Assembly (NCBI GenBank): GCA_010093685.1
Contig: MU006231.1
Location: 544,428 to 608,427, forward strand
Origin: Ophiobolus disseminans
Lineage: Eukaryota; Ascomycota; Dothideomycetes; Pleosporales; Phaeosphaeriaceae
Direction of reading: 5' to 3'
Length of the DNA: 64,000 nucleotides
This document shows, piece after piece, positions 10,458-20,038 of this stretch. The translations under genes and the position numbers were made by a program. The notes beneath the pieces are model-generated. The model worked only from the letters and a program-made list of their open reading frames with translations, had not been told where the DNA came from and made no database searches. Positions within the stretch are counted from its first letter, which is position 1. Every line of letters starts with the position of its first letter.

Positions 10458-13400
10458 ATGGCCCCTGCCTTGGACGCTACCGGCCCTCCAGCAGGACACC
10501 CTGCTATCCCTCCTGGTGTTCCTCAAAACAATGTTGTCGTCATTATCACTATTCATGACGCTGGAGCTCCAAATGCTAATCGCAGCATACCACATAACAA
10601 GTTAAGCACTACACGGAGTGGTGTTCTTCGCACTCGACAGGCCGTGAACGGTGTTCATATCTTCCTTCGTCGTATAGGTCCCGATGGCGGTCAGCATTGC
10701 TTTAACTTTGGTCGCGAGAGGACTCCGAACACGAAGCCCAACAAGGTTCGCGACAACCTGGACGTGTATCTTCCAGGCCCAGCCAGCGCCATTGGCATCC
10801 GACAATGTGCACTTGTTCCTGTCTGGGAATGCAATTCCTGGCGTTTGCAGTCTGCGTCGGAGAAGATTGCCACCGTCAATGGCGTACCTATCCAGGTACA
10901 TACAGCTCGCACCACAGATCACCGAAATTCACTGCCGCAGGCCGTGTATCTCAAGCAGTCTGAGGTAAACCATGTCGTCATCAATGGTATACGCATCGAT
11001 ATCTGGCTTATGAAGTCCGTTCGTCAAATTTACGGTGAACAGGATTTCACCCCATCCGAATTGAACCCTCGTATCCAGGATTTGGCTCATCGTCTTGAAC
11101 CATGGGCACAACAGCGTTGGAACTTGACTGAGGAGCGAGTATCCGCGAAAACCTTCCGAGTCATCCACCGTTTCACAGGTGAAAAAGACACCGCCAAGGT
11201 GTATCAATCTACGCCGCATCACCAGCAACTCCGAGATCAAGAATTTGCAATGTTCAACAAGCAAGAAGTTGATGCCTCTGTTATTCGCTATCTGCATTCG
11301 ACTGAATTCACCAACATTCCGGCCATCATCACCGACTCCCACGAGGGTTTCATGACCTACGCCTCACTGCGGGATGAACTTCGTCGATCACATCCAGGTA
11401 TTCGCTTCGAAATCGCAACAAAAATGATTCGTCGGCTCTTCCATGCAGTCGGCTTTTTACATTTCAACAATATCCTTCATAGAGGCGTGAACAACGGCAG
11501 CGTGCTGATGAAGATGGTTGATGGGAAAGTAGAGCGTGTGCTGCTAGTCGATTACAGTACAGCACGCCCCTTTCCTTCGGGTGAACCATTACCGGTGGAG
11601 AAGATCCTGGACGACAGCCAAGCTGTTATGGAGATTGTCGAAGATTGTTGCGACATCTGGGCTTTTCGTAATGGTCCAAAGACCGAGGCACAAGGCGAAT
11701 CCCTGATGCAGCGGCGTACTACAGAGAAGCACGAGCAGTACATGATGGTCAAGCGCGTTGCAGCCGACTTTTTTGGACGCCGAGGTAAATCGCAGAACTC
11801 TGAGAAGGGAAAGAAATTGCTCCGTCTGCTCAGTCAGGCAGGCAACGACTGGCACAGTGCTCGTAGTGCCCAAGCAGAGAACCTTCGCCTTCGCGAGATT
11901 GCTACGTTGTCGAAGTCAAAGATCAATGCAAAGATACAAGAGTGGGATGGGGCCAATCCCGTCATTACGGGCATCGGCCAGAAGCCATACATGCTTCTTT
12001 CGCTTGGACATCCATATCTTGATAGTTTGTCGAATCAGCTGTACACCAAACGCTGGGATTCGACAGCTCACGAGGTATGTACTAAGTTCAAAGATTTTGG
12101 TGGAGATCTTGAGGAGCCTTGGCAGACGTTCGAAGTCAAGAAAGCCACGCACATCCCGCCGGTGGGTGCTGGCTATACCGGAGATTCCGTCATGACATGG
12201 TTAGCTTCTTGCTGTGAAATTCATCCGGAGTGGCGAACCGCGGTAGAAATGGAGGTAGATCATCACGTGCCACCGCAGGCAAAGGTTATTGACCGTACTA
12301 ACATTGGCAATCTGTACGCTGCTCTGCAAGATTACGGATGCCTACCAGCTACCATGGTAGCCATGTTGGATCGTCTCATGAGCACCGATGTCCTCCCCAA
12401 TCCGGTGGAGGAGACGTACCACGTATGGTATCACATTCCCTCCCGTCACTTCAACCTGACCCATCTTCACCGTCTTGCGGACCCTGATCGTCTCCAAGCA
12501 GTGATCACTGAAGACAAGATCCACTGCGATAATTTCGTAGAGGTGCGAGGTGACTCAAAGATCGAAGGTTGCTTTGCTTCACTGTCACTGCTTGTGTCGT
12601 TCTGCGACGTGCTAGGACTGGAGTTGCCTCAAGCCCCAGATCTTACGGTTATTCCGACATTCGATCCATCAGACTTCAGCGAGGTTCAACCAGGCCGCAT
12701 CATTCTCGCTCGTCCGGGTATGCTTGGATATGCATCAATGATACGCTCTGCGGAACAAATGAACTGGCTGAATCCGAAAGCACCAAAGCTATTCGAAACT
12801 TCCAACTCTTTTCTACCCACCAATTTTGGAGACATGAAAGTCATCCCAACGTTGCCTTACGGTCGAAGTCACGAACGCCCAGAACACTGGTCGAAATACA
12901 AGACGGCAGAAGAGACTGAAGCATCACTCGACGTCGGCAAGCGAAAGGCTCTTTCGGCCCGTGCCAAAGGCAAGGGAGGTGCAACTCAAATGGAGATGGC
13001 TGAGATGGTAATGGAAATGGACATGGATGTAGATCCAGACATACCTGTGAAGGAATCGGTCATCGCCAAGTTACTTCGAGACCGCGAGATGGTTCGCGTT
13101 GGCGCTCAATTCCCTGCAAAGCGAATAGCGGTTGCTAGCTCATCGCCGGCGGCCTCGCCAACATTGCCAACGGCACAACTTCCATTTTTTTCTGATTCGT
13201 TCATGCAACGCATGGAAGATCAAGCGCAAGGTCGAGTTAAGACACCTCAACCAGGTCCAAGTGGTCAACAGTCCGCTCTGAATAACTCTAATATGGCCTT
13301 CATGGGCGATGCATTTAGAGATCGGAACTCCGCTTTGTTGACAGCCCCGCCGAACGACCCTACCAACTTCAACCAGTCCTTCACGGTCGCCGATGACACT

Positions 13401-13739
13401 GAGACTCTGGAGAACGACTGGAAAGCTGTGGATGCTCTGTTTAAGAAGCTGCCAGATGACGAGGATGAATGTGTCAATCTCACCGGTTTTAACCTAGATG
13501 CCATTCACGACCAAGTTGGAGATACTGAGGCCCAAAACACCTTTGCCACTGAACCTGAAGGGGACAGCTTTGCTAACGGGATGCTCAACGCCGGCAACTA
13601 TCAGGACCCAGGCAAGGGTAAAGACCGAGCTGATCCTCCATCGTCGCTGGGCAGGTCCATGGCGAAGTCGTTCCCGCCTCATCAACAACAAGGTGGATCT
13701 ACAATCTTTGCCTCGTTTGGCCCTCGTATCCCATCCTGA
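10458..13739 (+). CDS. Large FHA-like plus pseudokinase protein with disordered tail
   Basis: A single uninterrupted 1093-codon frame. Residues 90-180 contain W...LQSASEKIATVNGVPI, which resembles the end of an FHA phosphopeptide-binding fold. Residues 230-420 look kinase-derived: TAKVY may hold the ATP lysine and FLHFNNILHRG sits where HRD is expected. The loop reads HRGVNNGSVLM, lacking the catalytic Asp, and the DFG site reads VDYSTA. A pseudokinase is therefore likely. The next ~400 residues are globular without a recognised family. The last 250 are Ser/Pro/Met-rich and disordered. The ORF ends at TGA 13737-13739 followed by CTA; 228 more sense codons follow in the same frame. Start ATG has a reasonable context (ACGATGG). 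Confidence 0.75.
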   Translation: MAPALDATGPPAGHPAIPPGVPQNNVVVIITIHDAGAPNANRSIPHNKLSTTRSGVLRTRQAVNGVHIFLRRIGPDGGQHCFNFGRERTPNTKPNKVRDNLDVYLPGPASAIGIRQCALVPVWECNSWRLQSASEKIATVNGVPIQVHTARTTDHRNSLPQAVYLKQSEVNHVVINGIRIDIWLMKSVRQIYGEQDFTPSELNPRIQDLAHRLEPWAQQRWNLTEERVSAKTFRVIHRFTGEKDTAKVYQSTPHHQQLRDQEFAMFNKQEVDASVIRYLHSTEFTNIPAIITDSHEGFMTYASLRDELRRSHPGIRFEIATKMIRRLFHAVGFLHFNNILHRGVNNGSVLMKMVDGKVERVLLVDYSTARPFPSGEPLPVEKILDDSQAVMEIVEDCCDIWAFRNGPKTEAQGESLMQRRTTEKHEQYMMVKRVAADFFGRRGKSQNSEKGKKLLRLLSQAGNDWHSARSAQAENLRLREIATLSKSKINAKIQEWDGANPVITGIGQKPYMLLSLGHPYLDSLSNQLYTKRWDSTAHEVCTKFKDFGGDLEEPWQTFEVKKATHIPPVGAGYTGDSVMTWLASCCEIHPEWRTAVEMEVDHHVPPQAKVIDRTNIGNLYAALQDYGCLPATMVAMLDRLMSTDVLPNPVEETYHVWYHIPSRHFNLTHLHRLADPDRLQAVITEDKIHCDNFVEVRGDSKIEGCFASLSLLVSFCDVLGLELPQAPDLTVIPTFDPSDFSEVQPGRIILARPGMLGYASMIRSAEQMNWLNPKAPKLFETSNSFLPTNFGDMKVIPTLPYGRSHERPEHWSKYKTAEETEASLDVGKRKALSARAKGKGGATQMEMAEMVMEMDMDVDPDIPVKESVIAKLLRDREMVRVGAQFPAKRIAVASSSPAASPTLPTAQLPFFSDSFMQRMEDQAQGRVKTPQPGPSGQQSALNNSNMAFMGDAFRDRNSALLTAPPNDPTNFNQSFTVADDTETLENDWKAVDALFKKLPDDEDECVNLTGFNLDAIHDQVGDTEAQNTFATEPEGDSFANGMLNAGNYQDPGKGKDRADPPSSLGRSMAKSFPPHQQQGGSTIFASFGPRIPS

Positions 13740-13743
13740 CTAG
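13737..13743 (+). promoter_or_regulatory. UGA-CUAG stop context, candidate readthrough signal
   Basis: The stop codon of the 1093-residue ORF is TGA followed directly by CTAG. UGA CUA is the short context described for efficient translational readthrough in fungi and animals, for example in dual-localised metabolic enzymes. Here the downstream frame stays open to 14423. Readthrough itself is inferred. Confidence 0.55.
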
Positions 13744-14423
13744 GAATGGGGTCGGAAACGGCACAGCCTCAGTCGACTGTTAGTGAGAGTTTTGGTCCAG
13801 ATCACGGTGGCGTCAACAACACGGGCCAGCGTCTTTATTCCGACATGTCGGACGACGGCCAGCGAGATACACGCACTCAGACACACGCAGGCTCCAGCAA
13901 CACAACGCGCCGCCCCGCCAGCTTCAATGGTCATGCTGGTGGCTCATTTGGCTCGTTTCCACCAACAGCAGCTGGCTCATCCGGCTACAACTCCTCCCAG
14001 CTGCAGCCCAAGACCCCGTCGCGAGCTGGCTCCCGACCCGGAGCAGCCATCGTCACCCGCTCACCGCAGCCCAATCTCTTCGCTCGCACGTCGCCCATGC
14101 CGAACATCTTCGGGCGTAGACCTGCGGCATCATCCAGCAATGCAAACGCCATTGCGTCAGTGCCGTCAACGGCGTCAAACAGCCCGGCAGCAGGTGCTGC
14201 ATCCAATCCTGGAGCCAAAATCTTTGATGGCAGTTCGCCAACACCAAATCTCTTCGGACGTGCCACCACACCGCCAACAGGAAATGGTAGGAACGCTTTG
14301 TTCCTCCCATCCTCTCAGCCGAACAGTCCAGCTGGCCCGACTGGTATCTACGGCAGGGCTCCGCGAAACGTAGACCAGGAGATGCCGGATACGGATGTGG
14401 AGTCTTGGGACGTTTGGTCTTGA
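13740..14423 (+). CDS. In-frame C-terminal extension or separate Ser/Pro/Asn-rich ORF
   Basis: Starting immediately after the TGA and in the same frame as the upstream gene are 227 sense codons and a TGA. The first in-frame ATG is 13746. The translation is rich in Ser, Pro, Ala and Asn and repeats a short motif four times with variation: PNLFART, PNIFGRR, PNLFGRA and NALFLPS. It ends in an acidic MPDTDVESWDVWS. It could be the readthrough tail of the upstream protein, a separate ORF, or joined by splicing. No good intron is visible: a 51-nt GT-AG segment 13693-13743 keeps frame, but its donor GTGGAT is poor and its CTGAC lies too close to the acceptor. Confidence 0.5.
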   Translation, partial: LGMGSETAQPQSTVSESFGPDHGGVNNTGQRLYSDMSDDGQRDTRTQTHAGSSNTTRRPASFNGHAGGSFGSFPPTAAGSSGYNSSQLQPKTPSRAGSRPGAAIVTRSPQPNLFARTSPMPNIFGRRPAASSSNANAIASVPSTASNSPAAGAASNPGAKIFDGSSPTPNLFGRATTPPTGNGRNALFLPSSQPNSPAGPTGIYGRAPRNVDQEMPDTDVESWDVWS

Positions 14424-15014
14424 ACGTTGACAGGGTGGTTAGGCATACGGTATTGTGGGGGTATAGTTGATCACGGCGCTGACAAGTAGGAGATCAGTTC
14501 GCTTCAGAAGGAATCTGGCCTGAGGTAGTTACCAACGCAATGACATCGAATAATAAAAACTAATCTTCGGTCATGCAATATCCGAGCTAACACCATGCGT
14601 AGAATGTCTTCAAGCCGGTGTTCAATCAATTTCAGCAGCAAAGTGACTTAGCCGAATACCTCCTTATACCTTCCATTTCAATTCATCGATGGCCTCACTC
14701 GGGAAATTCGGTAATCTCGATCCTTTCATCTTACAATGTTGGAGCGAAGTTCGCTTCCAACGCCGCACTTCGCTCTACCCAAGACCTCAACAGACGTACA
14801 GCATTGCCCGCAAACAGGCAACAGGAGGAGAAATCATGATGATCTAAGCAGTCGAGTATGCGGGCGATGCGGCGAAGGCGTTGGCGTTCCATCTCTGAGT
14901 TATTATCGTTTGGTAGGGCGCGAACTGTACTTATGTCAAGGCGACAAGCCAGCGCATGTCCGAGAACGATACGCCCCACAGACCATTCTTTTTGTTGATT
15001 TACGCCCGTTCACG
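14424..15014. other. Intergenic, no supported gene
   Basis: 591 bases between same-strand genes, including the 3' flank of the pseudokinase locus and the promoter of the AtuA-type gene. Short open frames on both strands lack support. Confidence 0.5.
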
Positions 15015-17233
15015 ATGTCCGAAGTTCATGATACTATCCCGCCTCTTAATTCAAATACTACATCCCCAACAACGTCCACCCCTCCCACGCCAATATGCAC
15101 AATCATGACCCCCGTCGGCATGCTCGGCTACGGCCTCAATTCCCAACACACCGCCACCGCCCTCCAGCACACCCTCAGGCTCCATCCCAGCGTCCCTGTC
15201 ACACTCATTCTCGACTCGGGCAGCACGGACAGCGGGCCCGAGAAACTGGCGTTGGGATGCATGTCCGTGCCGCGCGAGGCGTATAAGAGGGACTTGCGGA
15301 AGTTGATGGCGCTGGGAAGGGAATACGGGGTTCCGGTTGTGTTTTCGAGTGCAGGTGGGGATGGGAGCGATGAGCATGTCAGGGAGATGGGGATGGTTGT
15401 GCGGGAGATTGCGGGGGAGACGTGAGTTTCCTTCCTCCTACTCTTCGTTCCAAACATTCTTTCCAAACATCATCGGTGCTGATAATTCGAACAGAGACTC
15501 CACCCCCAAAATCCTGTCTATCTTCTCGTCGGTGCCCAAATCCCTCGTCTCCGATCGTCTTCAATCTGGAATGATATCTCCCTGCAGCGCCTCCGTCCCA
15601 GCCCTCACACCCCGCGCCATCGCCGCCACACCCCGCATCCTCGCGCAAATAGGTCCAGAGCCATTCCTCGACGCCATGCATGCGCATCCAGATTTCAACA
15701 TCTTGATCGCAGGTCGCGCATACGATCCCGCGCCGTACATAGCATGGGCAGCATTTGCTAGCCGTACTTCGCTGTCCGATAAGAGTAGCCCGGAGGTGAA
15801 GAAACTATGGGGCGGATTTGCGCATATGGGCAAGATATTAGAATGTGGAGGGCTGTGTGGCGTTCCGAAGTCGAATGGGGCAATGGCGACGATGTATGCG
15901 GACGGAACGTTTGACGTCACGCCACTCGATCCGGGGAGTATGTGTACGCCTATTTCCGTAGCGGCGCATACGCTGTACGAGAAGGCGCGGCCGGATGTAT
16001 TGTATGGGCCGGGTGGGTATCTCGATCTTACGGGTATGAAGACTGAGGCATTGGAGGATGGGAGGAGCGTTAGGGTAAGTGGTGGTGTGTTTAACTTTTC
16101 GGGGGATGACGGATCGCCGTATACGGTGAAATTGGAGGGTGCAGAGGTTGTGGGGTATAGAGCGCAGATGATGGGGAGCTTTAGGGATCGTGAGTACTTT
16201 CGTGTCTTGTTGGTTGGGGGACACGATGCTGATGAACGGTAGCGATATTAATCGGCCAGCTTGATAGCTACCTTGAACGTGTCAAGGGGTATGTTGCATT
16301 ACAACACGAAGACATGGAAGGAACTTGGGAATTAGGGTTCCATGTGTATGGCCAGCACCAGGTCTCAAGTCGGTCAAGCGACACGGGCCAGCCGTCGGAG
16401 GTCTTTATCATTGGGGAGGCTCTTGCTTCGACGCAACAAATGGCCACTAATGTTGCTTGTATGGCTAGAATAGCTGCCACGGTGAGTTCATTCGTGCTGC
16501 TGTTGCCGACTATATTGACCTATGACAGCATGGTCCTTATCCAGGCCAGAAGGCGACATCTGGGAACTTCGCATACGGTCTTGGAGGGCAGATGGAGACC
16601 GAACTTGGTCCTTGTGCGCAGTTTTCCATCTATCACCTGATGCAGCTTGAGGAAGGCGAAGAAAGGCTGAAGCTAAATGATTTGTCTGTAGGCCTATTCC
16701 GATGCGAATTTGTTTCGACAAGCGCATCAACGTCGGAAAGTCCGATTGTACGTTCACCACTCCTTGGTGGTTCCGAGAAAACGGTAGGACGCGAAGATAT
16801 TGCAAAACACGCAATCTCGAGTCCGCAGAAGCTGTGTCTGGATCCGAAGACCTTGGGCGATATTGCGAAGCTCATTCGATCAAAGAATGCAGGTCCTTAC
16901 GAGGTCACTCTGGACGTGATGTTCGACTCGGAGGCGGAATATCAACTAGTCAAAGCCGCCAATCTTCTGAACATTGCATCAATGGCGAAGCTGTTTAACA
17001 TCCGCGAAGAAAGTATTATTTGGGAAGGCTTCTTTGACCAGGCATGGGCGTATAAAGTGACGATACCTCGATTGCGGAATGGAAAGCCGACGGCGAGTGG
17101 TGGATACATGGAGAACGATGTACATGCATCGCAGCAGTATATCGGGTTCATAAACTTGGCGTTACCGGAGGGTGTGGTTGAAGACTGGAGTAGACTGCAA
17201 CAAAGTGGCGATCGAGTAAATTCAAGAACATGA
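15015..17233 (+). CDS. AtuA-family (DUF1446) protein fused to DUF4387
   Basis: Exons 15015-15421, 15495-16189, 16243-16481 and 16529-17233 join in frame to 681 residues. The N-terminal ~450 residues match the AtuA family: GMLGYGLNS, LILDSGSTDSGPEKLALG, VVFSSAGGDG, ILIAGRAYDPAPY and GKILECGGLCG. The C-terminal ~110 residues fit DUF4387 (FDQAWAYKVTIPR, then ENDVHASQQYIGF). Bacterial AtuA belongs to acyclic terpene and leucine/isovalerate utilisation; fungal homologs are often fused to DUF4387. The exact reaction is not established. It converges with a Zn2Cys6 regulator 85 bp away, and a MaoC-type dehydratase lies beyond that, suggesting a catabolic cluster. Confidence 0.87.
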
Positions 17234-17317
17234 ATTGGGTGCGGGGCAACTACATGTGCGCATTATGTCGGCACATGGGTTTGGTATGCATCGTCAGCGC
17301 CTCGGTATTATTGCAGG

Positions 17318-19500
17318 TCAGTTCCAACCAAACTGCCCGCCCATTTGACCGTTCATTTCGGGTACGGTGTACGCCGGATACCCAGCAGGAGCGAGAGGGT
17401 CAAACATGCCCCAAATAGAGTCGCCCCATAAATCTTCCGGGAGCGAAAAGTCCATAGGTCCGAAATCGTTCATGTCGACAGGAATGTTCTGTGGATTCAC
17501 CTCAACAGTGGGATCTGGTTCTTGCTGTCTTGTCGATGCCTCCCTGCTGGTTCTCGCAGACGGCTTGGTGTCTGCTCTAGGTGATGATTCTTCAACCTCG
17601 ACAGGCTTATTACGCAGTACATGGCCAGTTGTAATTGCATCATACAAAAGCGAGGCACCTAATCGGTCGTCCACACGAAGTTTCGAATTGTCCAGATCGA
17701 TGGGCTTTTGACGGCACAGCACGTCAAACAATATCGCACCGCGTACGCGCTCGTCCAGTGGGTCGTTGCATCCCCATTTGAGGTATCTTTGTGCAATAGC
17801 TACGTGGTTGCGCGCGAGCTCCTGCTCCTCAGGAGTTGCTTGATTGTTGAGAACGAAGAAGCGGATGAGGAAGGCTGTAGACAGAACAAGGATGCGGTAG
17901 AAGTTCTTGGGTAGCGTGTTTCTCAAAGTTTCCAGGGCTAGGTCCGGGTACTCGGGGGACGTGTAGCCCAACCCTTGGTCGGTGAGATAGGCAATTCGAA
18001 CGGCGACGGAGAGGCCATTTCGCATGAGGATCTCTCGTGACGTACGGTCAGACTGTAGCCGGACAATGACGGTTGTGTACAAGAGGAGTTTTGCGGTGAG
18101 ATAGGTCAACTCGGCTCGCGAAGTCCATGGAGTTGGATATCTCGTTTTGAGGCCGTCCAGCTCTGCATCGATGATTCTGATCAAGGAGTGGCTCATGTTT
18201 TCCTGTGAATTTTCCACAATTGTATTGAAAAACTTGGCCAACGTGTGATGAACCATGATCTGGTAGGCGAATTCGGCTGGTAAGGGGTACTCGCGGACCA
18301 TTTGTTCAATGGTGGCTAGATCGGCAGACCCTTTGATTGGAGCAGAAACACCCACATGTTTCGCAAGCCTGTTGAAAACTCAGCATATTAGTTCAATCTT
18401 CGTTATGGAGTACCTACGCTGTGCTGCTGAGGAAGCACCCCAGCCATGTGTGAGCTCTAGCTCGTGGCGAACCTGCATGTACTCCAATACTCTGTAATGA
18501 GGGCGCAGTCTTTGCGCGATGCAATCCCATATACATTGCAGCATTGACTGCTACACCGGAGTACAGCCAACTAGGATCTTGGTTCTGTATTCTTATTGGG
18601 TACGGATACATGGTCAAATATGTGATGGCCTGAATTGTTTGGAGTGGCAGCGGAGCATTGAGAACCTCACTCCTGAAGAATCGGAGATACGGGTCTCGTA
18701 ACGACTCGGAGACATGTTGATGCCGCGGTACGACTGGTCTCTGTGTGGTCACGGCTAAGATCGTCCAAAAGAGAATGGGCGAAGAGTCGTAAAGCCCTGC
18801 GATTGATATTGTGGGGTTCACAATCGGAAGATGAGGGTAGAAAAAGATACAAAAGCTGTGATCTGAGTTTAGTTGGACGACAAGAGGCAAAAGGACATCT
18901 AAAAGATTCGACTTACAGTTTAAAGATATCTACGACAGTGTCTTTATCGATGACGAACCCTTCCAATTCGAATGGTTCGTCACCCAGATCTGAATCATCG
19001 AGCACAGCAGTACCTGAGAGTTCTGGTGGGTGATCTGGAGAGTCTTGCGTGTCTGGAACGGATGGCGACTCGGTGATCGAGTGAGCAGCTGGGTCATGTC
19101 TTTGGCTCCTCAGTGCTTCCAACTCCTTTGCCATTTCTTCAACACGCCTGGTCGACATTAGCTATGCACTGGGCAAAGAACACGGTAATTGATACTCACT
19201 TTCGTGCTGGCGTTCTTCGAAATGAAGAGTCAACAACACACTGTAGGTTCCGTGTTTGACACCGTGTGCATGGAGCCGGAAACTGGTCTTTGGAGTCGCA
19301 CCGCAGCTGCGTTCTATCAGTATGGCCGAAGAACGCGCTATCAAGCGAGATAGAGCGCGGCATACCTTGACCTGCTTGCATTGCGTGCACTAAGCATTGG
19401 CGTAGGATGTTAGTGTTCGCCTTGCATGGAGTTCGTACAGGATACGTACAGTCTTGACAGGTCGATGAACGGCCCTACTACTCATTGAATTGGAAGCCAT
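17318..19500 (-). CDS. Zn2Cys6 transcription factor with fungal-specific middle domain
   Basis: Six exons on the minus strand (19450-19500, 19366-19389, 19200-19306, 18917-19147, 18418-18855, 17318-18368) give 633 residues. Residues 18-45 form the binuclear zinc cluster: CTQC, KLRCD, CTRC and NLQC supply the six cysteines. A Glu/Lys-rich linker follows, then a Fungal_trans-type regulatory domain (FYPHLPIVNP, then YMGLHRAKTAPS) and an acidic C-terminus. The second exon is only 24 nt and encodes the first half of the cluster. The protein probably binds DNA through CGG-type half sites. Its convergent neighbour (AtuA-like) and the next gene (MaoC-type dehydratase) are candidate targets. Confidence 0.87.
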
Positions 19501-20038
19501 TGCGATTTACGCTCTCGAAGCCGACCGCGTGGCTCAAGTATATCTCTCACACGCGCAAGCCCTACTATATTGGGCTAGACACTGCTTTACACGAATGGCG
19601 CGCTTGGACGTGCTTGAGGGGCGGGGCGACGCCTTTTGAGGAAGACGGCTACTAAGATGGTAACGAAGTTGGGTGCCTTAACAAGGTTCACGATTGAGCA
19701 ACAATGTCATGCACGCGTAGGGAGTGAAGAAAATGGAGTGGTGTTGTCGATGTTACGCCCGAACACGTGGGGCGTAACTTCTTCTTCCGACCCCTGCATG
19801 GCCTCTTGGCGTAAGCACATCTGAATATGTCGGGATGCGAGGACGAGACATTCAACTCTACTGGTCCTGCGGAAGGGTTCTACAGGCACCGCTGATTGCC
19901 TCAAATTTCGCTTGAATATGCCTGACGGTATTACCAAACTATGCGCTGGCCGGTCGAAAGACGGAGCGTACTAATTTTATACATATACAGTATCGTCAAA
20001 AATCGACATACACGCTGCCACGCTCTGGTAACATGTCT
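19501..20038. other. Promoter of the Zn2Cys6 gene and 3' flank of the dehydratase gene
   Basis: 538 bases. No supported ORF, repeat or RNA gene. Confidence 0.45.

Noticed and set aside
13693..13743. 51-nt in-frame GT-AG segment that would splice out the TGA
   Set aside because: Donor GTGGAT is poor and the only CTGAC branch-like site is four bases from the acceptor; kept as an alternative to test, not annotated as an intron.
13783..14373. 196-codon frame overlapping the pseudokinase tail region
   Set aside because: It is the +1 shadow of the Ser/Pro-rich frame that continues the upstream gene; composition is Arg/His/Pro as expected for a shadow.
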